The notes beneath the pieces are model-generated. The model searched no databases, had not been told where the DNA came from, and was given only the letters and a program-made list of their open reading frames with translations. Positions 33,862-41,638 of a stretch of 64,000 bases of DNA are shown piece after piece. The position numbers were made by a program, and so were the translations under genes. Source of the stretch: JAHEJB01 sp041748175 (GTDB lineage Bacteria > Bacteroidota > Rhodothermia > Rhodothermales > Rubricoccaceae); NCBI GenBank assembly GCA_041748175.1, contig JBGTDU010000087.1, positions 1 through 64,000 on the forward strand, in the 5' to 3' direction. Position 1 is the stretch's first letter, and every line of letters begins with the position of its first letter.

Positions 33862-34023
33862 CAGGCTGTCGATCTATTCCTTCTATCTGCGGCGGCGGCT
33901 CTTGTTCGATCTCAGCGTTGCGAGAATCTCGCCGGATTACCAATACGACTGCGATCTCGCGCCTTGATCTCGACCAACATCCGCTCGCCTCGCCAACGGA
34001 TGAATAAATCCACAGCCTGCTAG
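33858..34023. mobile_element. 158-bp MITE-like element, copy 2
   Basis: Flanked by perfect CTAG duplications (33858-33861 and 34020-34023). Inverted ends CAGGCTGTCGATCTATTC and (reverse complement) CAGGCTGTGGATTTATTC differ at two positions. The body is exactly 158 bp (33862-34019), as in copy 1, and shares TCAGCGTTGCG and CGCGCCTTGA at equal positions. No transposase. Its left CTAG includes the yajC stop codon. Confidence 0.75.
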
Positions 34024-34112
34024 GGAACGCAGTTCGTTTTCACAGACGTTCCCGAACCAGTCGCCCCCAGCGCGGTTTTAGCGCGCACGAATAACACCAA
34101 CCGGAGCCCGTC

Positions 34113-35387
34113 ATGGCGGATAACCCACAGAAGGAAAGCTTTTTCGATTCGATTGAAGACGCCATCGCCGATGTTCGAGAGGGTCGGCTAGTGATTGTGG
34201 TGGACGACGAGGATCGTGAGAACGAAGGCGACTTCATCGGTGCGGCCGAGTGCGTGACACCGGAGCTGGTCAATTTTATGACTAGGCATGGCCGTGGGCT
34301 CATGTGTGTTCCGATGACGCGCGAGCGCACGGCGGAACTCGACCTGCCCATGATGGAACAGGTCAACACGTCGCTGTTCGATACGCCGTTCACGATGTCC
34401 GTTGATTTTCGAACGGGGACGACCACAGGGATTTCCGCCGCCGATCGGGCCAAAACCGTACGAGCGCTTGCCGACCCTGATGCGCGCGCAGCCGATTTCG
34501 CCCGGCCCGGCCACATCTTCCCACTTCGAGCCCAAACCGGCGGCGTACTCCGGCGGACGGGGCATACAGAAGCTGCCGTTGATCTCGCGAAGCTCGCCGG
34601 CAAGCAACCCGTGGGGATCCTCATCGAAATCATGAACGACGATGGCTCGATGGCGCGCGTGCCGGACCTCCGCCGCCTCGCCGACGAGTTCGATCTCAAA
34701 CTTATCACCATCAAAGATCTCGTTGCCTATCGGATGCACTCCGAGAAGCTGGTTCAGCGCCTGATTGATGTGAAGCTGCCGACGCGATATGGGGAGTTCA
34801 CGCTGGTTGCCTACGAGGAGGTTCTGACCGGTGAAAACCACCTCGCACTGGTCAAGGGTGAGCTTTCTGAAGACGAACCTGTCCTCACCCGGGTGCATAG
34901 CCAGTGCGTCACCGGCGATGTCTTTGGCTCCGCCCGCTGCGACTGTGGCGATCAGTTGGCCCGCGCGATGCAACAAGTCGAAAGGGAAGGGAGTGGCGTC
35001 ATCCTCTACATGAAACAGGAGGGCCGCGGGATTGGACTCGTCAACAAGCTGAAGGCATACAAGCTGCAGGAGGAGGGCATGGATACCGTAGAGGCCAATG
35101 AGGCGCTCGGCTTCAAGATGGACCACCGCGACTACGGCATCGGCTGTCAGATTCTGCGGGACCTCGGCGTGCGCAAGCTCCGCCTGATGACCAACAACCC
35201 GCAAAAGCGAATTGGCCTCGCGGGTTATGGGCTGGAAGTTGTGGAGCAGGTCCCGATCGAAATCGCGGCTGGTGCGCACAACGAGGGTTATCTCCGAACC
35301 AAGCGCGACAAAATGGGCCACGAGCTCACGCTGGATGGCGCTACAGCCCACGACACGACGGTTCTGAGAAAAGTCTTCGGCACGTAG
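34113..35387 (+). CDS. ribBA: bifunctional DHBP synthase / GTP cyclohydrolase II
   Basis: Provides both precursors of riboflavin. The 424-residue protein has an N-terminal 3,4-dihydroxy-2-butanone-4-phosphate synthase domain (about 1-210; acidic DDEDRENEGDFIGAA, HIFPLRAQTGGVLRRTGHTE) and a C-terminal GTP cyclohydrolase II domain (about 215-400; RVHSQCVTGDVFGSARCDCG with the three zinc cysteines, KQEGRGIGL). Both active sites look intact. No FMN riboswitch is visible upstream, where the MITE lies. No other rib gene is nearby. Confidence 0.96.
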   Translation: MADNPQKESFFDSIEDAIADVREGRLVIVVDDEDRENEGDFIGAAECVTPELVNFMTRHGRGLMCVPMTRERTAELDLPMMEQVNTSLFDTPFTMSVDFRTGTTTGISAADRAKTVRALADPDARAADFARPGHIFPLRAQTGGVLRRTGHTEAAVDLAKLAGKQPVGILIEIMNDDGSMARVPDLRRLADEFDLKLITIKDLVAYRMHSEKLVQRLIDVKLPTRYGEFTLVAYEEVLTGENHLALVKGELSEDEPVLTRVHSQCVTGDVFGSARCDCGDQLARAMQQVEREGSGVILYMKQEGRGIGLVNKLKAYKLQEEGMDTVEANEALGFKMDHRDYGIGCQILRDLGVRKLRLMTNNPQKRIGLAGYGLEVVEQVPIEIAAGAHNEGYLRTKRDKMGHELTLDGATAHDTTVLRKVFGT

Positions 35388-35442
35388 CGACTTAAGCATC
35401 CGGGCAAGGCGGCGATATTGAAGGCGAATCCGCCTTCCCGCC

Positions 35443-36120
35443 ATGCGCCCACTCACCCTTGTCCTTGCCGGCGTTTTAACCGTTGCCGCAGCGTACGCGA
35501 TTTTCTTTTGGAGAAATGCGTCGGAGGTTCGGGAGCAGCTTGAGAACGAGCAGGCAGCCGAGCGAACGGTTGAGGAGCTTCCGGCCGGTGACTCGCGAAG
35601 CAGTTTTGGTAGAGGAAATCAAACCCTTCCGCCTCCAAATCGGACGCTTCAGGCACCGCGACTTCCAGGTCCGTCAGATGCTCCGACGGATTCGACAGAA
35701 GCTGGCATGCAGGATGATCCATCGGGATCTGCATCTACCTCTCAGGCACAGCAAACCGCAACGGCAATCGACGAAAACCCCGAGATGCATGCACCGAGCG
35801 AAGACGCCGAGATAAAAGAGAATAACTACTCGGGGCTTGAGCGGACGGGGCTTCAGATTGCCTCTGCAATCCAGCGCCAGATGCGCGAAGGAGAAATCCT
35901 CACGCGTGGGAGAGGAATCGGCGCGGCGCTGTTGCGGTACGTGGGATATCCTGTTGATGCAAACGGAGAGCACACCACATCCGACGGCAACTTCATGGTA
36001 GAAATAAAGGGCCCGGACCTCATTGTGGTGACCGCGACGTCTGAGGCGTTCGGCAATCAGATGGAGGTCTCCATTATTGGCCCCCGCGACGTGGACCGGC
36101 GGGTTCGGCGGTTGCGGTAG
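35443..36120 (+). CDS. hypothetical membrane-anchored protein, pilin-like C-terminal domain, paralogue 1
   Basis: A 225-residue protein with one N-terminal transmembrane helix (LTLVLAGVLTVAAAYAIFFW), a low-complexity Pro/Ser/Thr/Gln-rich linker (about 45-130) and a C-terminal domain (about 130-225) that starts with an amphipathic helix (GLQIASAIQRQMREGEILTRG) followed by beta-type strands (FMVEIKGPDLIVVTATSE, QMEVSIIGP). The same C-terminal plan appears in the next gene (36253-36888). It resembles pseudopilin-like proteins of this group, but no assembly genes are near. Confidence 0.6.
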   Translation: MRPLTLVLAGVLTVAAAYAIFFWRNASEVREQLENEQAAERTVEELPAGDSRSSFGRGNQTLPPPNRTLQAPRLPGPSDAPTDSTEAGMQDDPSGSASTSQAQQTATAIDENPEMHAPSEDAEIKENNYSGLERTGLQIASAIQRQMREGEILTRGRGIGAALLRYVGYPVDANGEHTTSDGNFMVEIKGPDLIVVTATSEAFGNQMEVSIIGPRDVDRRVRRLR

Positions 36121-36252
36121 ATAGCTTGGCGTCGCAGGCTTTGGAAGGGCCGCGCCGGGATTATTGCAACGGCCGATTCGATGAAGGCGGATGGTCGAAT
36201 TAAGCTGAGGCGAGGAATAGTTGATACAAGGAGCACAAAAAGTGCCAGCGCC

Positions 36253-36888
36253 ATGAACCGCCTGCTCACGCTGCTCTGCGGATTTCTGTTCGTCCTTTGC
36301 GGCATTCTCGCCGGTTTGCTCTTCAAAAAGGCGGACGGCGAATCAGCCGACGTCAACGTCAGCACCAACGTGTCCATTAACACGCCCGGCTCCGAAAGCG
36401 GGGATGTGCGCGTAGAGGGTGACTCTGGTGATGCTTCGCGCGTGCGTGTCGAAATCGACCGTGGCTCGAATACGTCGGCCCCAGGTCCTGGCCGTTCCGC
36501 CGATGAGGTGCTTCGCGATGTCGGCCGCGAGGACCAGGATAGACGACTCCGCCAGAAACGTGAGAATCTGGATGAGCTGATCCAGCGTGGCGTCCGAGTA
36601 GCCGCTGACGCGCAATCGTGGGCACTCCGTCCCGCTCCGTTTGGTGGGGCCGAGGAGGGCGAGACAATCGCAGATGCTCAATTCTCAGACTTGGGTTATC
36701 CGAACATCAACATGGGGTACGCCAACGTCCACGGCGGAGTCTTTCAAACGCTGGAGGGAGATTTCCAACTTTCGCGTAGCGATGGTGCGCTGATTATCAC
36801 CGGAGAGAATCGTGATTGGGACAATCGGATTCGCGTGGTCGTTCGTGGCACCGCACCTGCCGATATCGATACGCAGGTGCTCCCCTAA
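36253..36888 (+). CDS. hypothetical membrane-anchored protein, pilin-like C-terminal domain, paralogue 2
   Basis: A 211-residue protein with an N-terminal membrane helix (LLTLLCGFLFVLCGILAGLL), a charged and Ser/Gly-rich linker, and a C-terminal domain (about 115-211) beginning LDELIQRGVRVAADAQSWAL and ending in strands (FQLSRSDGALIITGE, NRIRVVVRGTAP). Organised like the gene upstream (35443-36120), so probably a tandem duplication that has diverged. ATG 36253 begins the membrane helix. It overlaps the 3' end of the convergent phosphatase gene by four bases. Confidence 0.6.
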   Translation: MNRLLTLLCGFLFVLCGILAGLLFKKADGESADVNVSTNVSINTPGSESGDVRVEGDSGDASRVRVEIDRGSNTSAPGPGRSADEVLRDVGREDQDRRLRQKRENLDELIQRGVRVAADAQSWALRPAPFGGAEEGETIADAQFSDLGYPNINMGYANVHGGVFQTLEGDFQLSRSDGALIITGENRDWDNRIRVVVRGTAPADIDTQVLP

Positions 36889-37418
36889 TCCACCCCGTCC
36901 GGCGCGCCGAAGTGCAGCCGAACGGCTCGCGAGGCCGCTCCATCCATGGGCGATAGGATGAGCAGGTTGTCGTAGTCGCGTTCGTCGAACTCGGGCATTT
37001 CCTCGCCGGTCAGCGCCGAGGCCATCGCGGGAATCGTGTTGCTGTGGCCGGCGATGAGGATGGTCTGCCCAACGAACTCGTCGGCAAGGCCTCGGACAAC
37101 TTCCCGCGCAGAGGCCCCAACATCCGCCGTATCCAACGGGCGGATCACGATCTCCAACCCCAATGTGTCGGCAAGCGGTTGCAGCGTTTCGGACGTCCGC
37201 TTGAACTGCGAGGCCACGAGGACATCCACCCCCGCGCTGATGAGCAGTTCGCGGAGGGCAAGGGCGCGAACGCGACCCTCCTCGCTCAGGGAGGGGTCTG
37301 GCCCCGTTTGCTTCTCCGCGTGCCGGACAAGCAACACGATGGTTTCCGACGGGTGCTCTTGCGCCAGCGCAGGCGCGGCGACGAGGAGGACCAGGACAAG
37401 GAGAGATCGACGAGTCAC
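36885..37418 (-). CDS. secreted histidine phosphatase (SixA/phosphoglycerate mutase-like)
   Basis: A 177-residue histidine-phosphatase-family protein with an N-terminal signal peptide (RRSLLVLVLLVAAPALA-QE). The catalytic motif appears as LLVRHAEKQ (His in RHA) and the second catalytic His in LIAGHSNTIP. Size and EKxxGPDPSLSEEGR resemble SixA-type phosphatases, but the signal peptide suggests an extracytoplasmic role. GTG 37418 was chosen because it begins the signal peptide; upstream residues overlap coaE. The coaE stop is 11 bp upstream. Confidence 0.75.
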   Translation of the reverse strand: MTRRSLLVLVLLVAAPALAQEHPSETIVLLVRHAEKQTGPDPSLSEEGRVRALALRELLISAGVDVLVASQFKRTSETLQPLADTLGLEIVIRPLDTADVGASAREVVRGLADEFVGQTILIAGHSNTIPAMASALTGEEMPEFDERDYDNLLILSPMDGAASRAVRLHFGAPDGVD

Positions 37419-37428
37419 AGTGGCTGGT

Positions 37429-38028
37429 TCACAGATCAACGAGGGTAGAAAAGAGGTCGTCCACCTTTCCACGAAGGAGGTCGAGGCTGCCAGCATTTTC
37501 GATAAGGTAGTCGGCGAGGGGCCGCAATACATCCGGAGGCTTTTGATGGCTCATTCGCGCAAGCACTTCCCCGCGCGAGATCCGATTCCGCGCCATCACC
37601 CGGGCAATGCGGGTTTCAACAGACGCGTCAACAAGCAGGATGGCATCGAATACTTCAGCCACGTCTGTCTCCGTGATGAGCGCGACCTCATAGATGAACA
37701 GAATGATTCCATCGCGTTTTGCCTGCTCGATAGCCCCCATAAGCGCTTCCCGGACGACCGGATGAACCAGCGCATTCAGCGCCTGCACCTCCGCCGGGTT
37801 GCCGAAGACTCTTTCAGCCAGCCCAGCCCGGTTGAGTGAGCCGTCATCCAAGATGGTCTCCTCGCCGAACTTCCGAACGAGCGCGGCGCGGAGTTGCGGA
37901 TCCTCCACCATCAGGCGCTTCGCCTCGTCATCGGCGTTGGCTGCACGAACTCCAGGTTTTTCCGCGAGCATTCGGGCCACCTCCGATTTCCCGCTGCCGA
38001 TGCCGCCGGTGATGGCGAGAGTCGTCAT
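37429..38028 (-). CDS. coaE: dephospho-CoA kinase
   Basis: Adds the 3' phosphate to dephospho-CoA, the last step of coenzyme A synthesis. The 199-residue P-loop kinase begins MTTLAITGGIGSGKSEVARM (Walker A GGIGSGKS) and shows the DDEAKRLM, HPVVREAL and RIARVMARN blocks. ATG 38028 is the family start; further upstream the frame reads through a pyrimidine-rich low-complexity leader. The gene lies in a same-strand run HIT, ABC ATPase, coaE, sixA-like. Confidence 0.93.
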   Translation of the reverse strand: MTTLAITGGIGSGKSEVARMLAEKPGVRAANADDEAKRLMVEDPQLRAALVRKFGEETILDDGSLNRAGLAERVFGNPAEVQALNALVHPVVREALMGAIEQAKRDGIILFIYEVALITETDVAEVFDAILLVDASVETRIARVMARNRISRGEVLARMSHQKPPDVLRPLADYLIENAGSLDLLRGKVDDLFSTLVDL

Positions 38029-38090
38029 CTTGGGGGATGGTGAGAGGAGGGATAGGAAGGGATGAAGGTAACCGGTCGGTTGTTGGCTCG
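38029..38090. repeat. pyrimidine-rich low-complexity leader before coaE
   Basis: In the coaE direction the 62 bp before ATG are strongly pyrimidine-rich (CATCCCTTCCTATCCCTCCT, CTCACCATCCCCCAAG), resembling the leaders of ruvC and uppP. Confidence 0.45.
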
Positions 38091-38141
38091 CGATGGCGTT
38101 CTTCCATTCCCCACACACCCTTTCAGCAACCTTCTGGAACC

Positions 38142-38906
38142 TCAACCAAACGCATCGGCCATCAGCTGCTCTGCCTGGACAACGGCGTCGCCAGCCGACG
38201 TGAGCCGGTTGAACGCGCTTTCGAGCGAGCCTTCGCCTGCATCAGCCATAATCTCTGCCGGGGATCCGTCACGGAGAATATGGCCGTCTCGGATAACGAT
38301 GACCTGGTCCGCCACTTTCTCTACAGCGTCCAGCAAATGCGAGGAGTAGAAAACCGTTTTGCCGACCTCCGCCAGCGCACGTAGCAAGGCCCGAACCTGA
38401 AGCACGGCGTGCGCGTCGAGGCCGTTCAGCGGCTCGTCGAGGAGCAGCACGGCCGGGTCGTGGAGGAGCGAAGCAGCAATGAGGATCTTCTGTTTCATTC
38501 CTTTCGAAAACGAAATCATGGCCTGCTGACCGTCGGCCTCAAGGCCCCAGAAGGAGAGAAGTGCAGCCGTCCGATGGCCGATGAGTTGCTCCCGCAGCCC
38601 GTGCATCCGCCCGATAAAGGCCAGGTATTCGGTTGGCGTAAAGCTCTCGTAGAGGTGGCCATGTTCGGGTACATACCCGAATCGCCGCTTCGCCTCCAGC
38701 GCGTCCACGGCTATCTCAATGCCTCCAACCCAAACCTGCCCGGCATCGGGCTTCAATGTGCCAGTGAGGAGCCGGAGCGTCGTTGTCTTGCCGGCGCCGT
38801 TCGGCCCGACGTAGCCCGCCACCGTCCCCGGCGCTACATCGAAAGCGACATCGTGCAAGATCGGCTTGCCGTCGATGGAGACGTGAACGTGCTGGACGGA
38901 GATCAT
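38142..38906 (-). CDS. ABC transporter ATP-binding protein without adjacent permease
   Basis: A 254-residue ABC ATPase. Walker A GPNGAGKT, the Q-loop region GYVPEHGHLYE, the signature FSKGMKQKI, Walker B VLLLDEPLNGLD and the switch histidine in YSSHLLD are all visible. The family resembles ATPases of ABC-2-type exporters or of the GldA type in gliding Bacteroidota. No permease gene is adjacent, so the partner must be encoded elsewhere. The start at 38906 (MISVQHVHVSIDGKPILHDV) fits the family. Confidence 0.85.
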   Translation of the reverse strand: MISVQHVHVSIDGKPILHDVAFDVAPGTVAGYVGPNGAGKTTTLRLLTGTLKPDAGQVWVGGIEIAVDALEAKRRFGYVPEHGHLYESFTPTEYLAFIGRMHGLREQLIGHRTAALLSFWGLEADGQQAMISFSKGMKQKILIAASLLHDPAVLLLDEPLNGLDAHAVLQVRALLRALAEVGKTVFYSSHLLDAVEKVADQVIVIRDGHILRDGSPAEIMADAGEGSLESAFNRLTSAGDAVVQAEQLMADAFG

Positions 38907-38955
38907 GGAGTGGGAGTCGGTGCCGAAAGGGAGTGTTGTGGTCAGAAGGATAGGA

Positions 38956-39297
38956 TCAACCTGGTGGCCAGGCCATTGGGCGACCGCCAAGAAGATGAAG
39001 GTGGATGTGGAATACTGATTGGCCGGCTTCCGCGCCGTTGTTCATCACAAGGCGATAGTCGGTGATGCCTTCTTGCTGTGCCACACGTCGGGCGACGGTG
39101 AACAGATGGCCGACGAGGGTTTCATCTTCATCGTCGATCAGGTCGGGCCGGGTGATGGGTTTGCGTGGTACGATGAGGAGGTGTTTCGGAGCCGCAGGAT
39201 TGATATCTCTGAAGGCGATGCAAAGCTCGTCTTCGTAAACCATATCCGATGGGATTTCTCCGTCGGCAATCTTTTGGAAGAGGGTTTTTTCAATCAT
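38956..39297 (-). CDS. histidine triad (HIT) family nucleotide-binding protein
   Basis: A 113-residue HIT protein starting MIEKTLFQKIADGEIPSDMV with the active-site triad HIHLHLLGG near residues 96-104. Bacterial HinT-like proteins hydrolyse purine nucleoside phosphoramidates and related adducts. Length and all motifs are normal. It is the first gene of a minus-strand run, and the 188 bp between it and the divergent PTPS gene must hold both promoters. Confidence 0.93.
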   Translation of the reverse strand: MIEKTLFQKIADGEIPSDMVYEDELCIAFRDINPAAPKHLLIVPRKPITRPDLIDDEDETLVGHLFTVARRVAQQEGITDYRLVMNNGAEAGQSVFHIHLHLLGGRPMAWPPG

Positions 39298-39485
39298 GGC
39301 GCTGGAATTGGAGGTGCCGTGGCAAGGATTGGGCGCGATTCAGTGGGTGCCGCTCGACTACCCACCGACGGAATGGTAGCGCGTCCGCTTGATCGGCTAA
39401 TGCGCAAGGTATTGCCACGGCTGCGGCAAGTGTTGGAACGGACATAGACTCACCGGGTTCAGACCGTCGCCTCTCGATTAGCACC

Positions 39486-39902
39486 ATGCCGACTGTTTTC
39501 GTCACCCGAAAGGTTCACTTCAACGCTGCCCATCGGCTGCACAACCCGGAAAAATCGGATGAATGGAATGCCGCCACTTTTGGCAAATGCAACAATCCGA
39601 ACTGGCACGGTCACAACTACGAACTGCTCGTCACCGTTTCCGGCGATCCCGACCCCGAGACCGGCTATGTCATCGACTTGTCGGATTTGAAGCAGATCGT
39701 CGAGGAGCGGGTTGTTGACAAACTGGACCATCAGAACCTTAACCTCGACGTGGACTTCCTTACGGGTGTGATGCCATCCACGGAAAATGTAGCCGTGGCC
39801 ATCTGGCAGCAGCTCGTTGGTGCCATCCCCCTGCCAGCGAGCCTACATGAAGTCACCCTCCACGAAACGCCGCGCAACAGCGTCACTTACCGTGGCGACT
39901 AG
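39486..39902 (+). CDS. 6-pyruvoyltetrahydropterin synthase-type enzyme (BH4-type PTPS rather than QueD)
   Basis: A 138-residue T-fold enzyme. Zinc histidines are in HFNAAHRL and HGHNY. The catalytic cysteine is in FGKCNNPNWHGHNY, a C-x5-HGH spacing that matches animal 6-pyruvoyltetrahydropterin synthase; QueD has C-x3-HGH. The following VxVSGDPDPETGYVIDLSDL, LDHQNLNLDV, STENVAVAIW and C-terminal YRGD also follow the animal-like subgroup. It would convert dihydroneopterin triphosphate, the product of the folE gene downstream, to 6-pyruvoyltetrahydropterin. Annotation as QueD would be the usual automatic call; no queC, queE or queF is nearby. Confidence 0.85.
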   Translation: MPTVFVTRKVHFNAAHRLHNPEKSDEWNAATFGKCNNPNWHGHNYELLVTVSGDPDPETGYVIDLSDLKQIVEERVVDKLDHQNLNLDVDFLTGVMPSTENVAVAIWQQLVGAIPLPASLHEVTLHETPRNSVTYRGD

Positions 39903-39917
39903 CCAAAACGCAGTTCT

Positions 39918-40547
39918 ATGACTTCCACTAACCATAGCGAAATCTCCGAGCGCCTTTCCTACGAACGCCGCGATTATTACGACGCGGAAACCACGGAGGC
40001 GCTCGCCGGGCTCACCGAGCGGCAGCTTGCCCTACTGCAAGAGGATCCGCAGCGGCAAGGGTTGCTAAGAACGCCCGAGCGCGTTGCGAAATCACTTCAG
40101 TTCCTCACGCACGGCTATAACCTGGACCCCCGGGCCATCCTGCGCTCGGCGCTATTCGATGAGAAGTACTCGGACATGATCCTTGTCAAGGACATCGAGA
40201 TCTACTCGCTCTGCGAACATCATATGCTTCCGTTTTTTGGCAAAGCGCACGTGGCCTACATTCCCAACGGCAAGATCGTAGGGCTCAGCAAGATTCCTCG
40301 GGTGGTGGATGTCTTCGCCCGCCGCCTGCAAGTCCAGGAGCGGTTGACGCACCAGATCCACGAGCTCATCCAGGACGAACTGAAGCCGCACGGCGTGGCC
40401 GTGGTCATCGAAGCCCAGCACCTCTGTATGATGATGCGTGGAGCCGAAAAGCAAAACTCGTGGACAACAACCAGTTCGATGTGCGGCGTCTTCCTTGAAC
40501 AAGCCGATACGCGCGCTGAGTTCATGCGCTTAATAAGTGGGAGGTAA
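39918..40547 (+). CDS. folE: GTP cyclohydrolase I
   Basis: Converts GTP to dihydroneopterin triphosphate, the entry to folate and biopterin. The 209-residue protein has the T-fold motifs LCEHHMLPFFGKAHVAYIP (zinc Cys and His) and the third zinc Cys in TTSSMCGVF. The family block GLSKIPRVVDVFARRLQVQE is intact. It is 15 bp downstream of the PTPS-type gene and overlaps the next gene by 11 bp, so the genes from 39486 to 41621 form an operon-like run. Confidence 0.96.
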   Translation: MTSTNHSEISERLSYERRDYYDAETTEALAGLTERQLALLQEDPQRQGLLRTPERVAKSLQFLTHGYNLDPRAILRSALFDEKYSDMILVKDIEIYSLCEHHMLPFFGKAHVAYIPNGKIVGLSKIPRVVDVFARRLQVQERLTHQIHELIQDELKPHGVAVVIEAQHLCMMMRGAEKQNSWTTTSSMCGVFLEQADTRAEFMRLISGR

Positions 40548-40914
40548 TGTTCTGGAGGCATTCCATCGAATCGACTACCATAACCGCCGCTTTCGCACTG
40601 TTGCCAGCACGTCCAACGGCGAGGCGAGTGAGGAGACGGTGTTCAGTTACCGTCAGCGGGGAGATGTCGTTTGGGGCACCTATGAAGGTGGGCCGGTTGT
40701 ATTTGGGACTCTGGTTGCATCCGTCGATGCTGAGGGCAACCTTGACATGCGCTACAGCCATGTTGCTGTGAGCGGATTGCTTCAAACGGGGACGTGCCTT
40801 TCAACGCCGGAGGTGTTGCACGACGGTCGACTTCGCCTCCTCGAGGAATGGCGGTGGACGTGCGGCGATGGTTCCGAGGGCACGTCTGTCATTGAAGAAA
40901 TCAGCGGATCGTGA
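40537..40914 (+). CDS. small conserved protein (often annotated n-acetylglutamate synthase)
   Basis: A 125-residue protein: RIDYHNRRFRTVASTSNGEA, YEGGPVVFGTLVASVD, LDMRYSHV and LLEEWRWTCGDGSEGTSVIEE. This domain is found widely in Bacteroidota and other bacteria, and is often labelled n-acetylglutamate synthase without support; no acetyltransferase motif is visible. It looks like a lipocalin-like beta barrel. The GTG start at 40537 lies inside folE, and its stop overlaps the SDR start, showing translational coupling on both sides. Confidence 0.65.
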   Translation: MGGNVLEAFHRIDYHNRRFRTVASTSNGEASEETVFSYRQRGDVVWGTYEGGPVVFGTLVASVDAEGNLDMRYSHVAVSGLLQTGTCLSTPEVLHDGRLRLLEEWRWTCGDGSEGTSVIEEISGS

Positions 40915-41621
40915 TGCCTATTGTTTTAGTAACCGGAGCCAGCCAGGGAATCGGCGCAGCAATTGCGGAGGTTTTCGCGGAAGCCTACGGAACGGATGTG
41001 ACGCTGGCGTTGGTAGCGCGATCGGAGGAGAAGCTGGCAGAGGTTGCCGAGCAGTGCAAGGTATCTGATGCAACGGTCGAACTCTTTCCATGTGACGTAA
41101 CGGACGAGGCTGCCGTGGACGCGATGGCGGACGCTGTACGGACGAGGTTTGGAACGCCGGATTTGGTGGTGAACAATGCAGGGGCGTTCATTCCGGGACG
41201 CTTCTCGGAAACCACAACGGATGCCTTCCGGGAGCAGATCGCCGTCAACCTCACGAGCGCCTTTCTCGTGACGCGGGCGTTTCTCGGAGGCATGGTCGAG
41301 CGTGGCAGAGGTGACATCGTCTTCATGGGCTCGGTCGCGGCGATTCGTGGCTATCCGGGCGGCGCGGCCTATTGCGCGGCCAAGCACGGGATGCTGGGGC
41401 TGGCGCGTGCGCTCCGCGAAGAGGTGAAGGAGCACGGCATTCGCGTGATGAGCGTCTTGCCTGGAGCCACGCGCACCGGAAGCTGGGAGGGCACGGACCT
41501 CCCCGACGAGCGCTTCATCGATCCGAAAGACGTTGCCCTGGCAGTGCTTAACGCCCATCGGGTTTCCTCGCGATCGGTCGTCGAGGAAGTGCTGATTCGC
41601 CCGCAACTTGGCGACATTTAG
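40914..41621 (+). CDS. short-chain dehydrogenase/reductase, sepiapterin-reductase-like candidate
   Basis: A 235-residue classical SDR: cofactor motif TGASQGIG at about 8-15, NNAG, catalytic Ser in FMGSVAA, and YCAAK. Specific chain features recall sepiapterin reductases of Chlorobi: a short chain and the C-terminal ending VVEEVLIRPQLGDI. Because the gene is coupled to folE and a BH4-type PTPS, the natural hypothesis is reduction of the pyruvoyl side chain to tetrahydrobiopterin or a relative. Generic 3-oxoacyl-ACP reductase activity cannot be excluded from sequence. ATG 40914 or GTG 40911 can serve as start; both overlap the previous stop. Confidence 0.75.
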   Translation: MPIVLVTGASQGIGAAIAEVFAEAYGTDVTLALVARSEEKLAEVAEQCKVSDATVELFPCDVTDEAAVDAMADAVRTRFGTPDLVVNNAGAFIPGRFSETTTDAFREQIAVNLTSAFLVTRAFLGGMVERGRGDIVFMGSVAAIRGYPGGAAYCAAKHGMLGLARALREEVKEHGIRVMSVLPGATRTGSWEGTDLPDERFIDPKDVALAVLNAHRVSSRSVVEEVLIRPQLGDI

Positions 41622-41638
41622 AAATTCAGGCGAACCCG

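Noticed and set aside
39486..39902. QueD (queuosine pathway) annotation
   Set aside because: The spacing of the catalytic Cys to HGH and several blocks follow the tetrahydropterin enzyme; no other queuosine gene is near.
40537..40914. N-acetylglutamate synthase function
   Set aside because: No acetyltransferase motif is visible; the name appears to be a propagated label for this small domain.
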